Assembly (NCBI RefSeq): GCF_002368335.1
Contig: NZ_AP018288.1
Coordinates: 943,550 to 1,007,549, forward strand
Direction: 5' to 3'
Origin: Nostoc sp. NIES-4103
GTDB taxonomy: Bacteria; Cyanobacteriota; Cyanobacteriia; Cyanobacteriales; Nostocaceae
Length of the DNA: 64,000 nucleotides
The notes beneath the pieces were generated by a model. That model was given only the letters and a program-made list of their open reading frames with translations, ran no database searches and was not told the DNA's origin. The stretch's first letter is position 1. Each line of letters opens with the position of its first letter. Shown one piece after another: positions 18,009 through 26,884 of the stretch. The position numbers were made by a program, and so were the translations under genes.

Positions 18009-18398
18009 ATGCAAGTTACGCGAACCTTTTCTGGTGCTTCTTGGGAGTCAAAGGTAGGTTACTGTAGAGGCATTAGAGTTGGCAATCACATTTACATTTC
18101 TGGTACAGCACCAGTTGATACAACAGGTGGTGTATTTGCTGCTGGAAACGCCTACGCCCAAGCAAAACGTTGTTTTGAAATTATCCTAAAAGCCTTGCAA
18201 GACTTAGGTGCAGATCAAAGTCATGTAGTGCGAACTCGGATGTTTGTGACAGACATTAGCCGATGGGCTGAATTTGGACAGGCGCATCAAGAATTCTTTG
18301 GCACAAATCCACCAGCTTCAACTATGGTAGAAGTGAAATCTTTAGTTGATTCCAAAATGCTAATTGAAGTCGAAGTTGATGCTATTTGCCCAGAATAA
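18009..18398 (+). CDS. RidA (YjgF/YER057c) family deaminase
   Basis: This 129-residue RidA-type protein has the conserved GNHIYISGTAPVD strand, VVRTRMFVTD with the substrate-binding Arg, and a C-terminal LIEVEVDAI strand. RidA proteins form trimers that hydrolyse reactive enamine/imine intermediates released by PLP enzymes. It belongs to the shorter, divergent RidA subgroup that begins with RTFSGASWESKVGYCRG, so the exact substrate may differ from the classical 2-aminoacrylate. The gene is monocistronic and convergent with the GNAT gene. Confidence 0.9.
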   Translation: MQVTRTFSGASWESKVGYCRGIRVGNHIYISGTAPVDTTGGVFAAGNAYAQAKRCFEIILKALQDLGADQSHVVRTRMFVTDISRWAEFGQAHQEFFGTNPPASTMVEVKSLVDSKMLIEVEVDAICPE

Positions 18399-18440
18399 AA
18401 TACTCACTGACAAAGCACTGGTGAACAAAAGCGAAATTCT

Positions 18441-19244
18441 CTACTTTTTTGGCAAAATTGGAGAATGCCATCTAGTAAAGTCTTCAATATTAGATATAAT
18501 TAAGAAGTCAATAGTTTTGAACTGGCGATCAATTGCTGGAAGGCTACAAATTTTTACTCCGATATTTAAATAAGCCTGCAAAATATTAGGAATTTCAACA
18601 TCACATTTATCTGTGTGGTTTTGAGGAATTTCAACACAATAATGTGAATTGGGATATACCAAAATGCTAGAATGCATCAAATTATTTTGCTGAAAATATT
18701 GATAAGCACAAGCAGCTTTTCTAGAACATTGGGTGAGTAATGAAGCACAACCAAAAAAGTATTTATTGTTACTCCAAATGAGATAATTAGCTAGCCCCTG
18801 CCAGAGTAATAAAAGCGCTTGAATATTGCGGTATTCTTTAGCTATACATGCACGTCCAACTTCCACAGATGCTTGCAATACAGAACTAGGAATTTTATCT
18901 AGATTAAATATATCAGCAGCATCAAAGCCCAGCCCTTGAGAAGCCATCGTGTAGGTTTGCATTCGATAAGTACCAATCGTTTTACCCGTATGTTTAGAAA
19001 TCAGCATTAAATGATGACAAACTGCATCAAACTGATCCCAATCTCTTTGGGTAAGGTTAGAACTAGAAAATCCCAAGCCTAGTTCCAGATTAAAAACTTC
19101 AAAACGTAAGCGAAAAATTGATTCTAATTCTTCTACCGTCGAGGCCAGCCGTAGGATATATTTATCGGTTTGAAGTACAGGAAAATCTGTAGGAATGGAA
19201 GGAAGACTAAGTGGGTAATTGATGTTGCGATAAGAAATTTCCAT
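18441..19244 (-). CDS. GNAT-type acyltransferase of the OlsB/hemolysin-like family
   Basis: This protein has about 267 residues. The stretch VEELESIFRLRFEVFNLELG, then ASVEVGRACIAKEYRN, and the LLLLWQGLANYLI helix match the Acetyltransf_5 (PF13444-like) GNAT family, which includes ornithine N-acyltransferases (OlsB) and N-acyl amino acid synthases. It may make an acylated amino-acid lipid, but no OlsA-like partner is nearby. I start at the ATG at 19242-19244 because GGAG lies just upstream; a TTG 24 bases earlier is less likely. Confidence 0.75.
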   Translation of the reverse strand: MEISYRNINYPLSLPSIPTDFPVLQTDKYILRLASTVEELESIFRLRFEVFNLELGLGFSSSNLTQRDWDQFDAVCHHLMLISKHTGKTIGTYRMQTYTMASQGLGFDAADIFNLDKIPSSVLQASVEVGRACIAKEYRNIQALLLLWQGLANYLIWSNNKYFFGCASLLTQCSRKAACAYQYFQQNNLMHSSILVYPNSHYCVEIPQNHTDKCDVEIPNILQAYLNIGVKICSLPAIDRQFKTIDFLIISNIEDFTRWHSPILPKK

Positions 19245-19375
19245 CTGTCTCCAACTTGAAATGTGCAAAGATATCCTACTAGGATTTACATACTGTACAA
19301 AGAGTGTAGATTACGCATTAACGTATTAAAGCGTTATTTGTGTACTTGCAGATAACAGATTCACACAAAGGTATA

Positions 19376-19478
19376 ATACCAATTCGTAATTCGTAATTCG
19401 TAATTCGTAATTAAGAAAATTAAATTTAGCAGGAGTTTCGTGATTTGTATCTGTTGCCCTCTCTTATAGAATTGGTAT
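19376..19478. repeat. Small inverted element carrying four AATTCGT units
   Basis: ATACCAATTC (19376-19385) faces GAATTGGTAT (19469-19478). Just inside the left end are four perfect AATTCGT heptamers (19381-19408). This combines a MITE-like frame with a simple tandem repeat. Confidence 0.6.
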
Positions 19479-19608
19479 AAGTTATCGTGCTTTTATTATC
19501 GGCTTAAATTTTAGAAAAATCTGGCAATAAGATACAGAATTGGCTTAATGCATACATAAATTTTTCTGTCAATTGTAGTCAAAGAATAAATTCACGATAC
19601 GGGTAGAA

Positions 19609-19632
19609 AGCCCCCGAATAAATCCGGGGGCT
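19609..19632 (-). terminator. Possible terminator hairpin AGCCCCCG...CGGGGGCT
   Basis: A GC-rich stem with a 7-bp loop lies about 170 bp past the nadK stop codon on the minus strand. On that strand it is followed by TTTC, so the T-run is weak. It could end the ndh-nadK transcript, but the distance makes this uncertain. Confidence 0.4.
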
Positions 19633-19800
19633 GGTATGATTTTAGGTTTAAAAGAAAGCTGCGGTAAAAGCAATTGGCAGATACTTAAACAGGGGACTGG
19701 GGATTAGGGTAGTGACAGATTATGTACGGGGATGCAAACCCCGCCCAAATGCTTTTTGAACATCTTCCCAGTACCCAGTCACCAGTACCCATTCCCCAGT

Positions 19801-20721
19801 TCAATTTCGGTGATTGTTAGCGTAGCGAACCCTAGTGCCTGCCCAAAGCAACTTCTCTCGCAATGTCTGATAATATGAATTGTTTTCCCGCAAAATAATA
19901 AACTTAGCCCGACAATCAGCCATTCGTACATCAACACGATGTCCGGGCCAAATTGAAGTAGCTAACACGCCATCTGTCCACAGCTTGGTACTCAAATCAT
20001 AATCTCCCAAAGGCCAGACGCTGACGACGGAACCAGGAGGCAAAACCAAGGGGCGACTAGAAAGACTCATGGGACAAATAGGAGTGATGGTAATTGCCTC
20101 CATACCATCGTGCATAATTGGGCCATTAGCAGACACAGTGTAGCCTGTAGAACCTGTGGGAGTGGCAATAATTAACCCATCCCCCACATATTGATCGACT
20201 ACCTCACCGTCAATTTCCATTTCTAGAATTGAGGTGATCATGCGGTCAGCGGAAGCGGGTTTGACACAAAATTCATTCAAAGAGAGGTAGCGTTCGGTCA
20301 CTGGTTCCAAATTCGTGCGATGTCCTTCATACACCGCAGCTTGCAACATCATCCGGCGCTGGACAGCATAACGATCCTCCAATAGCCGATCCCAAACTTT
20401 CTCTGTATCCTGAAATTCATCCACTGACTCGGTTAAGAAGCCCAGATGGCCGCCTACATTCACTCCGAGAATGGGGATACCAGCTGGGGCTAAATGTCTG
20501 GCACTAGTTAAAACAGTGCCATCACCACCGAGTACCAAAGCTAAATCAATTGGTTGACCCGCCGAAGCTAAAAACACCGGATAAGGGTTATCTTTGGGCC
20601 CGCTAGGCCCCATTAAAACCTGGCAGTCACGATTTTCCAGTTGCTTAGCACAAATTTCTGCCCAGCGTTTACTCTGGGAATCTCGCGCCTTATAGGCAAT
20701 GATTACCTGCTTGAGTTGCAC
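19801..20721 (-). CDS. nadK: NAD kinase
   Basis: This 306-residue enzyme phosphorylates NAD to NADP, the electron acceptor of photosynthesis. The GGDGT motif (in LALVLGGDGTVL), VNVGGHLGFLTE and the TPTGSTGYTVSANGPI substrate loop are intact. I start at the GTG at 20719-20721 (MQLKQVIIAYKA); a TTG two codons upstream directly abuts the ndhE stop. It is the last gene of the ndhA-I-G-E-nadK run on the minus strand, so NADP supply and the NDH-1 complex may be co-transcribed. Confidence 0.93.
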   Translation of the reverse strand: MQLKQVIIAYKARDSQSKRWAEICAKQLENRDCQVLMGPSGPKDNPYPVFLASAGQPIDLALVLGGDGTVLTSARHLAPAGIPILGVNVGGHLGFLTESVDEFQDTEKVWDRLLEDRYAVQRRMMLQAAVYEGHRTNLEPVTERYLSLNEFCVKPASADRMITSILEMEIDGEVVDQYVGDGLIIATPTGSTGYTVSANGPIMHDGMEAITITPICPMSLSSRPLVLPPGSVVSVWPLGDYDLSTKLWTDGVLATSIWPGHRVDVRMADCRAKFIILRENNSYYQTLREKLLWAGTRVRYANNHRN

Positions 20722-20727
20722 GCGCAA

Positions 20728-21033
20728 TTACCACTTCAGGAGATTAAACTGCTCCATATCGACGGTATCACGGTTGCGATAAATGGCAAGCACGATCGCT
20801 AACCCCACCGCCGCCTCAGCAGCCGCCACGGTAATCACAAACACTGTGAATACCTGACCCTTAATTAATGTTGAATCAAGGAAGTTGGAAAATGCCATTA
20901 AATTCAGATTAACGGCATTCAGCAGTAATTCAATTGACATCAGCACCCGTACAGCGTTACGGCTGGTAATTAAGCCATAAATACCGATACAGAATAAAGC
21001 GGCTGCAAGTAATAAGAAGTACTGGAGTTGCAT
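20728..21033 (-). CDS. ndhE: NAD(P)H-quinone oxidoreductase subunit 4L (NdhE/NuoK)
   Basis: This 101-residue membrane subunit of NDH-1 has three transmembrane helices and conserved membrane acidic residues (in LMSIELLLNAVNLN and VAAAEAAVGLAIV). NDH-1 drives respiration and cyclic electron flow around photosystem I. It follows ndhG after a 78-bp gap made largely of GTTAGTGGTCAGTGG-type repeats and is followed immediately by nadK. Confidence 0.97.
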   Translation of the reverse strand: MQLQYFLLLAAALFCIGIYGLITSRNAVRVLMSIELLLNAVNLNLMAFSNFLDSTLIKGQVFTVFVITVAAAEAAVGLAIVLAIYRNRDTVDMEQFNLLKW

Positions 21034-21111
21034 GAATCTTTTGTCAGTTGTTAGTGGTCAGTGGTCAGTTGTCAGTTGTAAGCAGTTCTGCGACCAGAAT
21101 CACTGCGATCG
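21034..21111 (-). repeat. GTCAGTGGTCAGT tandem repeat between ndhG and ndhE
   Basis: The plus strand reads TCAGTTGTTAGTGGTCAGTG and onward in the same 7-bp pattern to about 21080. It fills most of the operon-internal gap. Confidence 0.85.
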
Positions 21112-21735
21112 CTATTCCAAATCGCTTGATCCAGTTGTAGTGCTTGCTGATACTAGTTCTCTAGGGCGTTCTGGCAAAGTTAAAACTGTTTGTGGCAGGT
21201 CTGAAGGCGTAACTTGGTCGGGCAAATATTCACGACGTGCCAAAATAATTGCTCCTACCATCGCCATTAGCAACAAAACAGAAGCCAATTCAAAAGGTAG
21301 TAAAAAGTCACTGAAGAAATGTTCTCCAATCAACACTATGGAACTTTCACCAGCCACAGCAGGAGTGGAGTATGCCCAAGGAGTTGCCAACACCATCGTA
21401 CTTAAAAGGGCAAATAATCCCAGACTGACTACCGCTGTAAGTATCTTACGCACGCCAGTGCTAGGAAACGGTGCAAAATCTTGCCGCTTGTTCACCAACA
21501 TAATGGCAAACAAAATCAGCACGTTAACAGCACCCACATAAATCAGTACTTGTGCTGCTGCTACAAAGTCACCATTCAGCAACAGGTACATTCCGGCGAT
21601 GCTGATGAACACACCGCCCAGCAGAAAGGCAGAATAGACAATGTTGGAGAATACCACTACACCTATGGCCGATCCAATCATCATCAAAGCCAGTATGCCA
21701 AACGAAACAATCTGTACTCCTTCGGCTAGATTCAC
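21112..21735 (-). CDS. ndhG: NAD(P)H-quinone oxidoreductase subunit 6 (NdhG/NuoJ)
   Basis: This 207-residue NDH-1 membrane subunit has five transmembrane helices, the conserved helix AFLLGGVFISIAGMYLLLNG, and AAQVLIYVGAVNVLILFAIML. The N-terminus MNLAEGVQIVSFG is the family standard and supports the GTG start at 21733-21735. It is the third gene in the ndhA-I-G-E order. Confidence 0.97.
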   Translation of the reverse strand: MNLAEGVQIVSFGILALMMIGSAIGVVVFSNIVYSAFLLGGVFISIAGMYLLLNGDFVAAAQVLIYVGAVNVLILFAIMLVNKRQDFAPFPSTGVRKILTAVVSLGLFALLSTMVLATPWAYSTPAVAGESSIVLIGEHFFSDFLLPFELASVLLLMAMVGAIILARREYLPDQVTPSDLPQTVLTLPERPRELVSASTTTGSSDLE

Positions 21736-21872
21736 TGTTTTTTGTCCTCAGTCAATGGTCAATGGTCATTGGTCATTGGTCAATGGTCAACAGTCAATAG
21801 TCAATAGTCAGTAGTTAATAATTATTACTTTGGACTATTGACTCTTGACTTTGGACTCTTGACTCATTTCAT
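21736..21872 (-). repeat. GTCAATG/GTCATTG tandem repeat between ndhI and ndhG
   Basis: About 70 bp of CAATGGTCAATGGTCATTGG units (21750-21820) are followed by TTGACTCTTGACTTTGGACT units. The whole 137-bp spacer is repeat; no separate promoter is visible. Confidence 0.85.
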
Positions 21873-22457
21873 TTATTTTTCTGTTTGTTCTACGAGGTCT
21901 TCTGGACGCGCACCAGCGCGGGGTGCATCGGCGGGTAGGTCGTGGGGGTCAAGCACACCCTTGGGTAAGTACACTAGTTCGCGTAGTGGCGTGACCATCG
22001 GGTCATTTGTGACTTTGTAGGGCAGACGACCAAGGGCTACGTTGTCATAGTTTAATTCGTGGCGATCGTAAGTGGAAAGCTCGTATTCTTCTGTCATGGA
22101 CAAACAGTTAGTCGGGCAAAATTCCACACAATTACCGCAAAAGATACAAACTCCAAAGTCAATGCTGTAGTGCTTGAGCTTTTTCTTTTTGTTAGCTTTT
22201 TCAAATTCCCAATCAACTACAGGCAGATTGATGGGACAAACTCGAACACAGACTTCGCAGGCGATGCATTTATCAAATTCAAAGTGAATTCTGCCACGAA
22301 ACCGTTCGCCAGGAATCAGTTTTTCGTAAGGATATTGCACTGTCACCGGACGCCGCCGCATATGGTCGAAAGTTACAGATAGCCCTTCACCAATGTAACG
22401 ACCAGCTTGCACTGCTTCTTTGGCGTAATCACCAACTTGCTTCAGGAACTTTAGCAT
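21873..22457 (-). CDS. ndhI: NAD(P)H-quinone oxidoreductase subunit I (NdhI), 2x[4Fe-4S]
   Basis: This 194-residue peripheral iron-sulfur subunit of NDH-1 has two ferredoxin-type motifs, CIACEVCVRVCP and CIFCGNCVEFCP, each giving a [4Fe-4S] cluster in the electron path to plastoquinone. The N-terminus MLKFLKQVGDYAKEA is typical. It lies between ndhA and ndhG. Confidence 0.98.
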   Translation of the reverse strand: MLKFLKQVGDYAKEAVQAGRYIGEGLSVTFDHMRRRPVTVQYPYEKLIPGERFRGRIHFEFDKCIACEVCVRVCPINLPVVDWEFEKANKKKKLKHYSIDFGVCIFCGNCVEFCPTNCLSMTEEYELSTYDRHELNYDNVALGRLPYKVTNDPMVTPLRELVYLPKGVLDPHDLPADAPRAGARPEDLVEQTEK

Positions 22458-22573
22458 TTTCGTGTTTTACTCTCTGTTCGGGTCATAAAAGTTAGAAGTG
22501 AGGAGTTAGGAGTTAGGAGTTAATAAAAAATCTATAACTCTTAACTCATAACTGTTAACTGTTAACTCTCCTA
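22458..22573 (-). repeat. GTTAGGA/GTTAACT tandem repeat between ndhA and ndhI
   Basis: The spacer holds GAGTTAGGAGTTAGGAGTTA (22500-22522) and ACTCTTAACTCATAACTGTT units. Like the other two ndh spacers, it has been colonised by 7-bp-type repeats. Confidence 0.85.
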
Positions 22574-23692
22574 TTAGCCACCAAAGGCGACGGGAAAGGC
22601 TAGTTTTAGAGCTGCGGTTAATAACAGATTAACCAAACCAACTGGTAACAAAAACTTCCATCCTAAATCTAGCAATTGGTCAATACGAACTCTAGGTACT
22701 GTCCAGCGTAATAGGATGGCAATAAACACCAGAAAGTAAGCTTTGAGCAAGGTCATGGTGATACCCAAAGAAGCGTCAATTACCTGCAACACAGGATTTG
22801 CTTCGCTGACGCCTAGCCAGTTGGCTAGGGTATCGAGGGGAACAGGGAAATCCCAACCGCCCAGGTAGAGAACTGCTACTAGTAGGGCAGAAAGTACTAG
22901 GTTGACATAGGAACTGAGGTAGAACAGAGCGAATTTCATGCCTGAGTACTCAGTCTGATAGCCTGCTACTAGTTCTTCTTCAGCTTCGGGGAGGTCAAAA
23001 GGCAATCGTTCACACTCAGCAAGGGCAGCTATCCAAAAGATTAGGAAACCGACTGGTTGCCGCCAAATGTTCCAGCCAAGGATACCGTATCCCGATTGCT
23101 GATTTACAATGTCAATGGTGCTGAGGCTATTAGACATCATTGCGATCGCCAGCACACTCAGCGCCAAAGGAATTTCATAACTAATTGACTGCGCTGCTGC
23201 CCGCAACCCCCCTAAGAGGGAATATTTATTATTAGATGCATAGCCAGCCATTAATAAGCCAATGGGCTGAATGCTAGACAAGGCAATCCACAAGAAGATA
23301 CCTGTGCCTATGTTTGTGATCACGATGTTCTGTCCAAAAGGCACAATCAAATAGGACAGAAATACTGGCAGCACAACGATAATGGGGCCGAGGGTAAACA
23401 GCCAAGGGTCAGATTGAGCTGGTACAATATCTTCTTTAAATACCAGCTTGAGACCATCAGCTACCGGAGCCAGTAAACCCAAAGGCCCAATATATTCAGG
23501 GCCAATGCGCTGCTGCGCTGCTGCCGAAATTTTCCGTTCTAGCCAAACACAAACCAGCACTCCTACCGTTGCCCCAATGAGCATTAATATCATCGGTAGA
23601 GGTATCCAAATAGCTTTGGCTGTTCCTGCTGGCAGTCCTAAATCCGTCAGGGATTTAATAAAAGTTCCTTGGAGGTCAATTCCTGAATTCAT
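22574..23692 (-). CDS. ndhA: NAD(P)H-quinone oxidoreductase subunit 1 (NdhA/NuoH)
   Basis: This 372-residue membrane subunit links the quinone site of NDH-1 to the membrane arm. It has about eight transmembrane helices and the conserved ERKISAAAQQRIGPEYIGP and LAECERLPFDLPEAEEELVAG segments that line the quinone chamber. It is the first gene of the ndhA-I-G-E-nadK run. Confidence 0.98.
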   Translation of the reverse strand: MNSGIDLQGTFIKSLTDLGLPAGTAKAIWIPLPMILMLIGATVGVLVCVWLERKISAAAQQRIGPEYIGPLGLLAPVADGLKLVFKEDIVPAQSDPWLFTLGPIIVVLPVFLSYLIVPFGQNIVITNIGTGIFLWIALSSIQPIGLLMAGYASNNKYSLLGGLRAAAQSISYEIPLALSVLAIAMMSNSLSTIDIVNQQSGYGILGWNIWRQPVGFLIFWIAALAECERLPFDLPEAEEELVAGYQTEYSGMKFALFYLSSYVNLVLSALLVAVLYLGGWDFPVPLDTLANWLGVSEANPVLQVIDASLGITMTLLKAYFLVFIAILLRWTVPRVRIDQLLDLGWKFLLPVGLVNLLLTAALKLAFPVAFGG

Positions 23693-24168
23693 GTTTCCGC
23701 TCTTTAAGTCAACTTAAGTATGAAGTGTGAAGTATGAAGTATCTAATTTCACCCTTCACCTTTCATGCTCACTATCCTTTATCCTTTGATGATCACGCCT
23801 GATTGAAGATTTGTTGCCAATTCCCATGCCTAGTATATCGTTGGATGGTTTTTGGCTCTTGAAGCTACACTAGAAGTTCTACTTATGATCAGGATTGAGA
23901 TTCACTAATTAAACCCCTGGTGAGGAGATGGGGCATGGTAGTAGGGAGTGGGGAATGGGGAGTAGGGAGTAGGGAAGAGAATTCTTAAATAATTTCTCCC
24001 TCATCTTCCTCATCTCCCTCATCTCCCTCATCCCCCTTCCCCTTCCCCTTCCTCACAAAGGCAACACAAAGACTCCGCCTCCATGTTGGCGACGGTTGTC
24101 TGCTTTTTCCAAGTTTTGTGAATTTCCCATAGCTGGGTGGTCAATATGACTGACAATTAGACTGTCAG
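23693..24168. other. Gap between gltA and ndhA, filled by several repeat types
   Basis: Repeats include TGAAGTATGAAGTGTGAAGT-like units (23718-23745), GGGGAGTAGGGAGTAGG units (23935-23975) and CTCATCTCCC/CCCCTTC units (23996-24050). Between them is plain AT-rich DNA that should contain the ndhA promoter. No gene is supported; a frame over 24053-24277 overlaps the gltA end and is not real. Confidence 0.5.
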
Positions 24169-25305
24169 CTAACGTTCTGTAAGAGAAGTGTAGGGAACGT
24201 CGTGCTTGCCGTTGTAAACTTGGGTGGGACGGAAAATCCGGTTTTCTGCTAGCTGTTCTTTCCAATGGGCTAGCCAACCGGCAACGCGAGCGATCGCAAA
24301 TATTGGTGTAAACAAGTCTGTGGGAATTCCCATTTTCCTGTACACCAAACCTGAATAAAAGTCAACATTGGGATAAATCCCTTTGCTACCGAGTTTTTCC
24401 TCGACTACCCTTTCCATCTCTTGGGCAATGTCATAATATTTATCTGCCCCAAACTTGTCGAACAACTGTTCTGCTAAGTTTTGTAAGATGGTGGCTCGTG
24501 GGTCTTTGACTTTGTAAACGCGATGCCCAAAGCCCATAATTTTGGCTTTACGTTGCAGAAGATCCTCTACGTAAGGGCGGACATTTTCTACTGAGCCAAT
24601 ATCTTCCAACATCTGAATGACTTCTTCATTGGCTCCACCATGTAGCGGCCCTCCCAAGGTGCCTACAGCACTAGCAACCACGGCGTAGGGGTCGGTTAAG
24701 GTAGAAGCCGTTACCCTGGCACTGAAGGTAGAGGCATTCATTGTATGTTCGACATGCAGTATCAAGCAAATGTCGAAAATTTTTGCCGCCAAAGGATCAG
24801 GTTCTTTCTCATTGAGCATGTACAAAAAGTTGGCGGCGTAGTCTAAGTCATCCCTAGGCCTTACTGGGTCATTACCCTTCCGCATCAACTGAAATGCAGC
24901 TACCATTGTGGGAATGGTTGCTATCAACCGCACTACAGAATCCCGAATGTAAACAGGGTTATGTAAGTCACGCAGAGAATAGAACAAACCCAAAGCCGCA
25001 GCAGAAGCTTGCAAAGCATCCATCGGGTGACCACTTTCGGGAAAGGATTTCATCATGTCCCGAATGCGATATTTTATCCGCCTGTGGTGGCGAACCTCAT
25101 CTTCAAACGCTTTTAGTTCTTCTTTACTTGGCAGTTCACCCCAGATTAAGAGATAAGCAGTTTCCAAAAATGTACTTTTTGCTGCTAATTCCTCAATCCG
25201 GATGCCACGATACTCTAGTATTCCCTTTTGCCCATCTACATAACTGATACTCGATTGGGCGGCGGGAATGCCTTCTAACCCAGGCTTGTATTCGCACACC
25301 ATCAT
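24169..25305 (-). CDS. gltA: Citrate synthase
   Basis: This 378-residue enzyme condenses acetyl-CoA with oxaloacetate to give citrate, the entry step to 2-oxoglutarate for nitrogen assimilation. The active-site His motifs HVEHTMNASTFSARV and GGPLHGGANEEV and the GFGHRVYKVKDPRA block are present. I start at the ATG at 25303-25305, since MMVCEYKPGLEGIPAAQSSI is the usual cyanobacterial N-terminus; an upstream start would add 29 atypical residues. It is followed by a repeat-filled gap and lies just downstream of sixA on the same strand. Confidence 0.96.
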   Translation of the reverse strand: MMVCEYKPGLEGIPAAQSSISYVDGQKGILEYRGIRIEELAAKSTFLETAYLLIWGELPSKEELKAFEDEVRHHRRIKYRIRDMMKSFPESGHPMDALQASAAALGLFYSLRDLHNPVYIRDSVVRLIATIPTMVAAFQLMRKGNDPVRPRDDLDYAANFLYMLNEKEPDPLAAKIFDICLILHVEHTMNASTFSARVTASTLTDPYAVVASAVGTLGGPLHGGANEEVIQMLEDIGSVENVRPYVEDLLQRKAKIMGFGHRVYKVKDPRATILQNLAEQLFDKFGADKYYDIAQEMERVVEEKLGSKGIYPNVDFYSGLVYRKMGIPTDLFTPIFAIARVAGWLAHWKEQLAENRIFRPTQVYNGKHDVPYTSLTER

Positions 25306-25417
25306 GGCAACACCATTTGCTTTGTGAAATATCCGACTAGCTAATTTACCAGAAAATGATTTTCGCCATAACAGTAGCCGATCTAACAACAATCCTTAGA
25401 GAAAGGTTGAAAAACTG

Positions 25418-25912
25418 TTACAGCAAGTACTTGGGTGGTGTCATCCAGAACATCTGACTACGACCCACAGCAGAGCCTATTTCTGGTAGTTTTATCCCAA
25501 TCATACCTGCTTTTTTCAAGACGAGGCTGGCTTTGACTTCCCCCCAAAGCAGAATTTCTGCCCAACTGCTCAAACAAGGTTCGTGTCCCACCAAGGCAAG
25601 TTGGGTATTTGGGGAATAATTTCTCGGTTCTAACCAGTTAAGCAGCCAACTGGAAATTTGTCCATCAGGGGCAAGGTGAGTTGATTCTTCTAACTGGGAA
25701 CTAAGTCCGGCTGCGATGAGAATTTCAGCCGTTTGGCGGGCGCGTACTAAGGGACTAGTGAGAATCAAATCAAATTGCAAACCCAGCTTTTTCAATCGAT
25801 GAGCAACTTTCTCTGTTTTTTGTCGCCCTTCTTTGGTGAGATTTCGCTGTTCATCTTTCAGACCAGGTTGCTTTTCTTCGGCGATACCATGACGAATTAG
25901 ATACAGTTCCAC
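25418..25912 (-). CDS. sixA: SixA-type phosphohistidine phosphatase
   Basis: This 164-residue histidine-phosphatase-superfamily protein has the catalytic RHG at its N-terminus (LYLIRHGIAEE), TSPLVRARQTAEI with two conserved Arg, and the second catalytic His in ALVGHEPCLSSW. SixA proteins remove phosphate from His-containing phosphotransfer proteins. The start is a GTG at 25910-25912. Confidence 0.9.
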   Translation of the reverse strand: MELYLIRHGIAEEKQPGLKDEQRNLTKEGRQKTEKVAHRLKKLGLQFDLILTSPLVRARQTAEILIAAGLSSQLEESTHLAPDGQISSWLLNWLEPRNYSPNTQLALVGHEPCLSSWAEILLWGEVKASLVLKKAGMIGIKLPEIGSAVGRSQMFWMTPPKYLL

Positions 25913-25962
25913 ACTAGAGTCCTGAGTACTAAGTTCAGCTGCTTTAACACAATATTAAAACG

Positions 25963-26223
25963 CTATCCACCACTTAGCAATTTGTCATACTCTGGATGTG
26001 TCCCAATCCAAAACCATGCAAAATTACCATCTTCTTCTACAGCAAGCGCTCGATAATGTATACCAATACGCACTGACCAAAACTGACCAACTTTTTTAAA
26101 ATGCAGTGATGGATATTTGGGATCTTCCCGAATAAGCTCATAACATCGGTCAGCAAGCTGTTGGATATCACTCGGTAACTGGCGGTAGTAATACCAAAAA
26201 TCTGGGGTTGCTCGATGTTTCAC
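25963..26223 (-). CDS. RelE/ParE-type toxin
   Basis: This 86-residue protein has the compact RelE/ParE pattern: a helical YYYRQLPSDIQQLADRCYELI segment, then PSLHFKKVGQFWSVRIGIHYRALAV, and the strand FAWFWIGTHPEYDKLL. In this group the toxin is usually an mRNA interferase. It starts with GTG overlapping the antitoxin TGA (GTGA at 26220-26223), so the two are translationally coupled. Confidence 0.85.
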   Translation of the reverse strand: MKHRATPDFWYYYRQLPSDIQQLADRCYELIREDPKYPSLHFKKVGQFWSVRIGIHYRALAVEEDGNFAWFWIGTHPEYDKLLSGG

Positions 26224-26420
26224 AGATCAGTACAACGCCCTTCTCGCAGATGTTTAAGTGCTTTCTCTGCCAATGCATCTAACCGACCAGCAGCCACATC
26301 TTTTTCAATCTGTTTATCCCAAGCTGCTGCATCGAATTCTGCAAACCAAGCACGAAAAGCGGCAAGATCCTCTGATGAAAGTTGACTAACAGCAAGTTCG
26401 ACTTCGTTTAAGCTACTCAT
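26220..26420 (-). CDS. Antitoxin of the RelE/ParE-type pair
   Basis: This 66-residue acidic protein has an N-terminal LSSEDLAAFRAWFAEFDA helix and a C-terminal DALAEKALKHLREGRCTDL toxin-wrapping helix. It is the common partner of RelE-like toxins in cyanobacteria. It precedes the toxin and overlaps it by 4 bp. DNA-binding autoregulation is usual for such pairs but is not shown here. Confidence 0.85.
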   Translation of the reverse strand: MSSLNEVELAVSQLSSEDLAAFRAWFAEFDAAAWDKQIEKDVAAGRLDALAEKALKHLREGRCTDL

Positions 26421-26462
26421 AATCTAGGTAAATCAAGCTTGTCATTCTCTAATTTAAATATA

Positions 26463-26849
26463 CTATTGTAAATGTAATTTTTTATTTGCTTCCAGAATTT
26501 CTAATCCAACGTCAATTCTCTTGCGACACCACTTTGCATTTTCTGGAGGCCAGTTTAAATCATCGATAAGATATTGCTCGATTAATTCACTATTTATCTT
26601 TTTTTTAGAATAACGCGAAGCAGCACAAATAAAGTAATCGAGCCGTTCTTTATCATTAGGATGATAACTTTGCGGACTAAAGCACAGGTATTTTTCAAAA
26701 AAATCTCTTGCTTTTGGAGATGAAATTATCTCATTTAATCCAATATCTTCGTTTGATAATTTAAAAGATATACTTTTATATTTACCAGACTTAAGAAAAG
26801 CTTGAAAATCTTGTTTAAATAATCTTAACAAAGCATTGTATTCTAGCAT
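26463..26849 (-). CDS. Uncharacterised 128-residue protein
   Basis: This is a soluble, helix-rich, lysine-rich protein. Its middle (EIISSPKARDFFEKYLCF) and C-terminus (EQYLIDDLNWPPENAKWCRK) hint at an SMI1/immunity-like or TA-associated fold, but I do not recognise the family. It is AT-rich and lies between a toxin-antitoxin pair and a small orphan gene on the same strand. The ATG start is clear. Confidence 0.55.
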   Translation of the reverse strand: MLEYNALLRLFKQDFQAFLKSGKYKSISFKLSNEDIGLNEIISSPKARDFFEKYLCFSPQSYHPNDKERLDYFICAASRYSKKKINSELIEQYLIDDLNWPPENAKWCRKRIDVGLEILEANKKLHLQ

Positions 26850-26884
26850 TGGTATATAACCGTGCTGTGAATGAAAAATACTTC

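Larger units (their letters stand above)
19269..19800. other. Gap with an AATTCGT-repeat inverted element and a CCCCCG hairpin
   Basis: This 530-bp gap contains the inverted element at 19376-19478, the hairpin at 19609-19632, and GGGGACT/CCCAGT tandem units at 19690-19800 next to the nadK stop. No coding frame is supported. Confidence 0.5.

Noticed and set aside
24053..24277. 74-codon frame overlapping the gltA 3' end
   Set aside because: It lies in another frame of gltA and of adjacent repeats.
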